9,601 nucleotides of DNA from Neisseriaceae bacterium. Its GTDB lineage: Bacteria > Pseudomonadota > Gammaproteobacteria > Burkholderiales > Neisseriaceae. This document shows, in pieces, positions 4,663 through 9,601 of this stretch. The stretch covers positions 1-9,601 of the forward strand of contig JAFSQZ010000177.1 in the NCBI GenBank assembly GCA_017446355.1, written 5' to 3'. Each line of letters starts with the position of its first letter. Positions within the stretch are counted from its first letter, which is position 1. The notes beneath the pieces are model-generated. The model saw only the letters and a list, made by a program, of their open reading frames with translations. It was not told the origin of the DNA and searched no databases. A program made the translations under genes and the position numbers.

Positions 4663-5454
4663 ATGAAAAAACTTAATGTATTGATTTTAAGTAGTTTTAT
4701 TGCTTTATCAGGTTGTGGAACAGTGGCTGAAATGGCAGGTTACAACACGGCTGCCTTAAACGCAGAAGCCGCTAAAAGCTATATGCAAATCCAGCAACAA
4801 GCACAAGCTAAACAAATGATAGATACATCATCTCAAACCGCTAAACGTATTCAAACTGTTTTTGAACGCTTAAAACCCTTTGCTAATCAAGCCAATAAAA
4901 CAGGCGTACCTTTTAATTGGGAAATGACGGTTATCCGTGAAGACACGTTAAATGCTTGGGCAATGCCTGGTGGCAAAATGGCGTTTTATACAGGTATGGT
5001 GGAACAATTGAATTTAAGTGATGCAGAAATTGCTGCTGTTATCGGGCATGAAATGACGCACGCGCTTTTGGAACACAGTAAAAAAGATGCAGGACAAAAA
5101 ATTCTTACAGGTTTAACCATGCAAGTCGGTACGGCACTGCTGTCATCACAAGGTATTGGTGGTGATGCGGTCAATCTTGGCGCAAGTTTATTAAGTGATT
5201 TAGGTATTGATAAACCTTATTCACGTAACCAAGAATCACAAGCCGATGCGGGTGGTTTGCGCTTAATGGCGCAAGCGGGTTATAACCCTCAAGCAGCGAT
5301 TAGTGTTTGGGAAAAGATGAACAAAGTCAATAACAACAATAACGCGTTTAATGCTATTGTTTCTACACACCCCAATAATAATGCGCGTATTAAAGCGATG
5401 CAAAAATTGCTGCCTGAAATATTGCCTATTTATAACGCAGCGGCTAAACCTTAA
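4663..5454 (+). CDS. Lipoprotein M48-family zinc metalloprotease (LoiP/YggG-like)
   Basis: The 263-residue protein begins with a lipoprotein signal ending in LSGC (15-18), so Cys18 should be lipidated and the mature enzyme anchored to a membrane in the periplasm. The zinc motif HEMTH (129-133) and the downstream ligand in ESQADAGGLRLMAQAGYNP (E191) are the M48 catalytic set. STHPNNNARI (234-243) is the usual substrate-cleft segment. Size and layout resemble E. coli LoiP, a periplasmic quality-control protease, but the substrate here is unknown. I choose the ATG at 4663 because GGAG lies 7 nt ahead and the signal peptide starts MKKLN; the TTG six bases earlier is unlikely. It is a single-gene unit convergent with zwf. 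Confidence 0.93.
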   Translation: MKKLNVLILSSFIALSGCGTVAEMAGYNTAALNAEAAKSYMQIQQQAQAKQMIDTSSQTAKRIQTVFERLKPFANQANKTGVPFNWEMTVIREDTLNAWAMPGGKMAFYTGMVEQLNLSDAEIAAVIGHEMTHALLEHSKKDAGQKILTGLTMQVGTALLSSQGIGGDAVNLGASLLSDLGIDKPYSRNQESQADAGGLRLMAQAGYNPQAAISVWEKMNKVNNNNNAFNAIVSTHPNNNARIKAMQKLLPEILPIYNAAAKP

Positions 5455-5526
5455 TGCGCTTGTTTGCACGAAAACTTTTGCCAATCTGATGATTGACGTT
5501 TCGTTATTTTGAATAAGTTGGTTTAA

Positions 5527-5575
5527 ACAAAATGAAGCATCTCTTGATGAAATAATAAGAGATGCTTCGTTTTGT
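5527..5575. terminator. Bidirectional intrinsic terminator between the M48 gene and zwf
   Basis: ACAAAATGAAGCATCTCTT (5527-5545) and AAGAGATGCTTCGTTTTGT (5557-5575) form a 19-bp stem with one G-U pair and an 11-nt loop. The A-rich left and T-rich right ends supply U-tracts in both directions, as expected between convergent genes. A weaker nested hairpin (CAATC/GATTG within ACGAAA/TTTCGT, 5468-5504), followed by TTATTTT, may give additional termination for the plus-strand gene. Confidence 0.85.
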
Positions 5576-5605
5576 GTTGTAGCTGCTTAAAAACTTAAAT
5601 ATTGC

Positions 5606-7021
5606 TTATAACACGGTTAAATCGTGCCATTTTGCATTATCTTGAGCCAATAATTGCTCGGCTTCAATGGGACCTGTGCTGCCTGAAACATAAGTATAAA
5701 GTGGAATATTTTGATTTTTCCAAGCGTTTAAAATTGGCATCACCCAACGCCAAGCAGCTTCTAATTCATCGGCACGATTAAATAAGTTTAAACGTCCTTC
5801 AATAATTTCCAATAACAGTAATTCATACGCATCAGCACGGCGTGTTTGGGTGTTTTGTTTTAAATCTAAACTTCCCCAAGCGGGCGTAACTGTTAAATGA
5901 TTACCTGCTTGTTTCACCGCAATTTGCCATTCAATCCGCTCTTTTGGTTGAATTTGAATCACCAATCGTGAAGATTGTTCTCCAAAAAGGGTTTGTTGCG
6001 GTTTTAAATTTAAAATAATGGACGCATAACGTTGATTTAAGCGTTTACCTGTGCGCAAATAAAAAGGCACATTTTGCCAACGTGGCGTATTTAAATGCGC
6101 ACGCAAAGCAACAAAAGTTTCGGTTTGACTATCGCTTGCGACACGATGTTCAGTGGTGTAGCCTTGATATTGCGCACGCACAACATTTTTCGCTACTTCA
6201 TTTTCAGGCAGCACTTTTAATGCTTGTAACACGCGCAATTTTTCATCGCGTACATCGTCAGCTGTTAAAGATTTTGGCGTTTCCATTGCTACCAAACAAA
6301 GCATTTGCAACATATGATTTTGTACCATATCACGCAAGGCACCTGTTTGGTCGTAAAACTCGCCACGTTCTTCTACCCCCAATTCTTCTGCAACCGTTAA
6401 TTCCACTGATTTTACCCAGTCTTTATGCCACACTTGCGCCAAAAGTGGGTTGGCAAAGCGTAAGGGCAGTAAATTTTGCAAACTTTCTTTGCCTAAATAA
6501 TGGTCAATACGATAAATTTGTTTTTCTTGAAAAAACTGTGCTACTGCTGAATTGATGGCGCGTGAAGAATCTAAATCTGTGCCAAGTGGTTTTTCCAAGA
6601 CAATTCGTACTTTATCGTGATTCAAGCCTACTTGTGCCAAATGTTTACAAGCGGTGGCAAAATAATGTGGCGCAGTGGAAAGATAAATCACAATGGCATC
6701 ACTGTTTTTGGCTGAAATTTTACCTTGCAAAGTTTGAAAATCATCAAATTGCAAAACATTAACCGATAAATAATCCAAACGTTGTAAAAAAGTTTGCCAC
6801 ACTTGGGCAGAAATATTTTCAGGCAGGTGAATTTTGGCTTCTTGTTCCACACGTGCCAAAAATTCATCACGACTTAATTGACTGCGACTGACCGCTAAAA
6901 TCCGTCCTTGTTCGTGCAACAATCCAGCGGCGTGTGCTTGATATAAGTTGGGCAACAGTTTGCGCATCGCTAAATCGCCTGTTGCACCAAAAATAACCAT
7001 ATCAAAATTTGTTAATTTCAT
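5606..7021 (-). CDS. zwf: Glucose-6-phosphate 1-dehydrogenase
   Basis: Zwf oxidises glucose-6-phosphate to 6-phosphogluconolactone with NADP(+), the entry step of the oxidative pentose phosphate and Entner-Doudoroff routes and a main source of NADPH. The N-terminal nucleotide-binding motif GATGDLAMRKL is at 12-22, EKPLG at 143-147, and the active-site signature RIDHYLGKE at 171-179, including the catalytic histidine and substrate lysine. NAWKNQNIPLYTYVSGSTGP near the C-terminus also fits the family. The length of 471 is slightly below the usual 480-490 but nothing essential is missing. The ATG at 7021 follows an A-rich stretch with no good ribosome-binding site; the N-terminus MKLTNFDMVIFGATGD nevertheless fits the family. 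No pgl or edd gene adjoins it on either side. I could not define a clear promoter in the 143 nt upstream. Confidence 0.97.
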   Translation of the reverse strand: MKLTNFDMVIFGATGDLAMRKLLPNLYQAHAAGLLHEQGRILAVSRSQLSRDEFLARVEQEAKIHLPENISAQVWQTFLQRLDYLSVNVLQFDDFQTLQGKISAKNSDAIVIYLSTAPHYFATACKHLAQVGLNHDKVRIVLEKPLGTDLDSSRAINSAVAQFFQEKQIYRIDHYLGKESLQNLLPLRFANPLLAQVWHKDWVKSVELTVAEELGVEERGEFYDQTGALRDMVQNHMLQMLCLVAMETPKSLTADDVRDEKLRVLQALKVLPENEVAKNVVRAQYQGYTTEHRVASDSQTETFVALRAHLNTPRWQNVPFYLRTGKRLNQRYASIILNLKPQQTLFGEQSSRLVIQIQPKERIEWQIAVKQAGNHLTVTPAWGSLDLKQNTQTRRADAYELLLLEIIEGRLNLFNRADELEAAWRWVMPILNAWKNQNIPLYTYVSGSTGPIEAEQLLAQDNAKWHDLTVL

Positions 7022-7164
7022 TTTTTAAAACTCAATATTGAAGTCTGAAATGTCTACAAAGCTCACTTTTAGAATGACTCATCATTTTGGCGTATTTTAT
7101 CGGTGAAAACAATGTTAGTGGCGTGCCATCACCAAAATGCTAAAAAATAAGTTTTGCAAAACGT

Positions 7165-7908
7165 TCAGGCAGGGTTGGGGTGATATACATCAAAACGCGT
7201 GGATTTGCCCAAATATTGATAGGCGGGTTTTTGCTGACACAAATACTCACCCAAACGTGGACGTTTAACCACCACGCGTTTTTTCGCATAAATTAAGGCT
7301 GCCTGAAACAATTTTTCATCGTTACACGGTTCACTTTGTCCCACCAATTCGTGAAAATACGCCATTTCTTTTTTCACCGCTGCTGATTTTTTGCGTTCAG
7401 GATACATAGGGTCAAGGTAAACCACATCAGGTTTTATAGTTGTTTGTTGCGCCAGTTTACCCATTTCCTCGCTGGCATCACCGTAATGCAAAGTGATGTT
7501 TGTGGCAATTTGAGCAATTTCAGGCTGCCTGAATGCTCTGGTTAAACCGTCATACAATAATGCGTAAACCGCTAAATTTTGTTCAAACAAATGCACGCTT
7601 AAACCTTGTGATGCCAAGACCCAACTGTCGCGTCCCAAACCACCTGTTGCGTCCCAAATTAAAGGATTGCTGGTGTGTTGCACCGCTTTGGCAATCAGTT
7701 CACCACCACCTTTTGTGCGCCGATAATGTGCAGCACCTGCCGTAAAATCTACTTGTACTTTCCCTTTTTGTCCCACTTTTCCCAAAGACAAACCTGTGTC
7801 ATCGTAAAACAAATAAACACCGCTTTCAGGCAGCGTTTGTTGAGTTTCAATCGTGGCAAAGTCCAGCAAATAAGCAGGCAAAGATTGATGAGTGTAAACC
7901 GTCAACAT
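7165..7908 (-). CDS. rsmJ: 16S rRNA (guanine1516-N2)-methyltransferase
   Basis: RsmJ (YhiQ) uses S-adenosylmethionine to methylate G1516 of 16S rRNA. The 247-residue protein shows the family block HYRRTKGGGELIAKAV (61-76), the SAM-binding motif I DATGGLGRDSWVLAS (86-100), FEQN (108-111) at the ribose-binding acidic position, the catalytic-site motif VVYLDPMYPERKKSA (162-176) and KKRVVVKRP (209-217). Together these are diagnostic. I choose the ATG at 7908; a longer frame starting with TTG at 7929 has no better signal, and neither has a strong ribosome-binding site. Two uptake sequences lie inside the gene, at 7296-7307 and 7519-7533; the second is read as FRQPE. It is divergent from ubiB, with its own promoter. 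Confidence 0.95.
   Translation of the reverse strand: MLTVYTHQSLPAYLLDFATIETQQTLPESGVYLFYDDTGLSLGKVGQKGKVQVDFTAGAAHYRRTKGGGELIAKAVQHTSNPLIWDATGGLGRDSWVLASQGLSVHLFEQNLAVYALLYDGLTRAFRQPEIAQIATNITLHYGDASEEMGKLAQQTTIKPDVVYLDPMYPERKKSAAVKKEMAYFHELVGQSEPCNDEKLFQAALIYAKKRVVVKRPRLGEYLCQQKPAYQYLGKSTRFDVYHPNPA
7296..7307 (+). repeat. DNA uptake sequence, AGGCTGCCTGAA dialect
   Basis: AGGCTGCCTGAA preceded by TTA, so only the plus strand carries a full site. It lies inside rsmJ. Confidence 0.9.
7519..7533. repeat. DNA uptake sequence, 15-bp two-strand form
   Basis: TTCAGGCTGCCTGAA inside rsmJ, in frame as the codons for FRQPE. It carries a full site on each strand. Confidence 0.9.
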
Positions 7909-7939
7909 TTTTATGTTTTTTTCCAACAAAAGAGTGGAA

Positions 7940-7968
7940 ATTCTACAAAACTCATTGGATTACAGCAA
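7940..7968 (-). promoter_or_regulatory. Candidate rsmJ promoter
   Basis: On the minus strand TTGCTG (7963-7968), a 17-nt spacer and TAGAAT (7940-7945) give an intact TTG in the -35 and five of six in the -10. Initiation near 7933 would leave a leader of about 25 nt. Confidence 0.45.
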
Positions 7969-7998
7969 ACCTTTCAAGATGAATAAGGGAATTTAACG

Positions 7999-8004
7999 TA
8001 TAAT
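7999..8004 (+). promoter_or_regulatory. Candidate ubiB promoter -10 element
   Basis: A perfect TATAAT lies 34 nt before the ubiB start codon. No good -35 hexamer is present at 16-18 nt spacing, so the promoter may be weak or activator-dependent. Confidence 0.45.
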
Positions 8005-8038
8005 CAACGTTTCTTTTCGCGCTCAAAATAAGTCAAAT

Positions 8039-9577
8039 ATGAAACGCTTTTCTCGCTTTGTCGTTATCAGTAGAACCATTTATCGCTATGCTTTGTCCGA
8101 TATTGTGGTGCAACACGTTCAACAAAAATGGTTGCAACGCTTGGTGCGTTTATTGCCACGCTCGCAAAAATTTGCCCACGAAAGTGCGCCTGTTCGCTTA
8201 CGTTTGGCATTGGAAAGTTTAGGACCTATTTTTGTGAAACTTGGACAAGTATTGTCCACTCGTCCTGATTTGCTGCCTGAAAGCTACGCGCTTGAATTGG
8301 CAAAACTACAAGACAAAGTCCCCCCTTTTGATGCGCAAATTTCACGCCAACAAATTGAACAATCGTTTAATAAAAAAATCAGCGATGTTTACGCAGAATT
8401 TAATGAACAACCTGTTGCCAGCGCGTCCATTGCACAAGTTCATAAAGCGCGTTTATTTAATGGCGAAGAAGTGGCTGTAAAAGTTTTGCGCCCCAATATT
8501 TTGCGTGTTATTGAGCAAGATTTATCCTTAATGAAATGGGGGGCAACGTGGATTGAACGTTTGTTTAAAGACGGTAAACGTTTAAAACCGCGTGAAGTGG
8601 TTGCCGAATTTGATAAATATCTTCACGATGAATTAGATTTAATGCGCGAAGCTGCCAATGCCAGTCAGATTTATCGCAACTTTGAAAACAGCGACAAATT
8701 GATTGTTCCCAAAGTTTATTTTGACTATTGCAGTCGCGATGTGCTCACCATTCAATGGATGAACGGAACGCCCATTTCCGAAATTGCTCATTTAAAAGCA
8801 AATGGCATTGATTTAAAGCAATTGGCGCGTTATGGCGTAGAAATTTTCTTCACCCAAGTTTTTAAACACGGTTTTTTTCACGCCGATATGCACCCTGGTA
8901 ACATATTGGTTGCCCCCGATGGGCGCTACATCGCATTAGATTTTGGCATTGTTGGCAGTTTAACGGATTATGATAAACGTTATCTTGCCATCAATTTTCT
9001 CGCCTTTTTTAACCGCGATTATCACCGTGTCGCCACTGCACACATTGAAAGCGGTTGGGTACCTGCCAACACGCGTGCAGAAGATTTAGAAGCTGCTGTG
9101 CGTACCGTTTGTGAACCCATTTTCAATAAACCACTTGCTGATATTTCATTTGGTATCGTGTTAATGCGTTTATTTGAAACCAGTCGCCGTTTCAACGTAG
9201 AAATTCAACCACAACTGGTACTTTTACAAAAAACCCTGCTAAATATTGAAGGTTTAGGTCGCCAACTGGATCCGAATTTAGACCTTTGGGACACCGCAAA
9301 ACCTTTTCTCACTCGTTGGATGAACGAACAAGTGGGACCACGCGCCCTTTTAAAAAACATCAAAAAAGAAAGCAGCGATTGGACAGAAATTCTTCCATCA
9401 TTACCTAGAAAAATCAATAGCTTACTTAAAGAAAGTAATCATCAAGAAATACGCGATGCCTACATACACCTACTTGCCAGTCAACGCCGCCAAAATTTTT
9501 GGTTAGGCATTCTCACTTGGATTATGTTTTTAATCCTGATTTTATTGGCTGTATGGGTACTCAAACCCATACATTAA
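8039..9577 (+). CDS. ubiB: UbiB, atypical kinase-like protein of ubiquinone biosynthesis
   Basis: UbiB belongs to the ABC1/ADCK/UbiB family of atypical kinase-like ATPases that support coenzyme Q synthesis at the inner membrane. The family motifs are all visible in the 512-residue protein: KLGQ (67-70) in the family-specific N-terminal extension, the alanine-rich loop ASASIAQVH (127-135) replacing the glycine-rich loop, VAVKVLRP (145-152) with the ATP-site lysine K148, HADMHPGN (281-288) and DFG (301-303). One C-terminal hydrophobic segment (about 486-508) should anchor it. E. coli UbiB is longer (546) and, as I recall, has two such segments. The ATG at 8039 has only a weak ribosome-binding site (TAAG). 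Nothing else of the pathway is adjacent in the window. An uptake sequence follows the stop codon by 3 nt. Confidence 0.96.
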   Translation: MKRFSRFVVISRTIYRYALSDIVVQHVQQKWLQRLVRLLPRSQKFAHESAPVRLRLALESLGPIFVKLGQVLSTRPDLLPESYALELAKLQDKVPPFDAQISRQQIEQSFNKKISDVYAEFNEQPVASASIAQVHKARLFNGEEVAVKVLRPNILRVIEQDLSLMKWGATWIERLFKDGKRLKPREVVAEFDKYLHDELDLMREAANASQIYRNFENSDKLIVPKVYFDYCSRDVLTIQWMNGTPISEIAHLKANGIDLKQLARYGVEIFFTQVFKHGFFHADMHPGNILVAPDGRYIALDFGIVGSLTDYDKRYLAINFLAFFNRDYHRVATAHIESGWVPANTRAEDLEAAVRTVCEPIFNKPLADISFGIVLMRLFETSRRFNVEIQPQLVLLQKTLLNIEGLGRQLDPNLDLWDTAKPFLTRWMNEQVGPRALLKNIKKESSDWTEILPSLPRKINSLLKESNHQEIRDAYIHLLASQRRQNFWLGILTWIMFLILILLAVWVLKPIH

Positions 9578-9580
9578 ACA

Positions 9581-9595
9581 TTCAGGCAGCCTGAA
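9581..9595. repeat. DNA uptake sequence, 15-bp two-strand form
   Basis: TTCAGGCAGCCTGAA directly follows the ubiB stop codon and carries a full site on each strand. The window ends 6 nt later, so whether an inverted partner forms a terminator here cannot be seen. Confidence 0.9.
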
Positions 9596-9601
9596 AGATG
9601 A

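Overview
The window looks like chromosomal housekeeping DNA from a low-GC member of the Neisseriaceae, closest in character to Simonsiella, Alysiella or Kingella. The main reason is the DNA uptake sequence. Nine full-match sites carry AGGCTGCCTGAA and/or AGGCAGCCTGAA, the dialects described for Simonsiella and Kingella, and none carries the GCCGTCTGAA core of Neisseria. The single-base-off copies mostly follow the AGGCTGCCTGAA form. The AT-rich base composition and best-matching protein families (MurF, Cys-poor DksA, Zwf, RsmJ, UbiB) fit a betaproteobacterium. Species cannot be fixed by reading alone.

Layout. Bases 1-1402 hold the 5' part of murF and, just upstream of it on the minus strand, a three-helix membrane protein of unknown function in the position that dca occupies in Neisseria dcw clusters. 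The pair has its own strong promoter at 1484-1512. Bases 1513-1872 are a gene-free block of repeats: a 143-bp inverted-repeat element whose arms each contain a different small palindrome, a partial duplicate of one arm, and a pair of uptake sequences forming a hairpin. Next, all on the minus strand, come rnpB (RNase P RNA, 1878-2212), a short RsmI-like methyltransferase (2248-2955), hpt (3034-3585) and dksA (3773-4192), which ends at an intrinsic terminator. A gap at 4193-4662 holds promoters and small repeats but no convincing gene. A plus-strand lipoprotein M48 metalloprotease (4663-5454) converges on zwf (minus, 5606-7021) across a shared bidirectional terminator. rsmJ (minus, 7165-7908) and ubiB (plus, 8039-9577) are divergent and share a 130-bp promoter region.

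Functionally the genes cover cell-wall synthesis (murF), RNA maturation and ribosomal RNA modification (rnpB, rsmJ, the RsmI-like protein), purine salvage (hpt), stringent-response transcription control (dksA), envelope proteolysis (M48), NADPH supply through the pentose phosphate pathway (zwf) and ubiquinone synthesis (ubiB). No defence system, prophage, CRISPR array or biosynthetic cluster is visible. The most unusual part is the non-coding repeat block between the dca-position gene and rnpB, together with the near-palindromic uptake sequences that present a full site on both strands.
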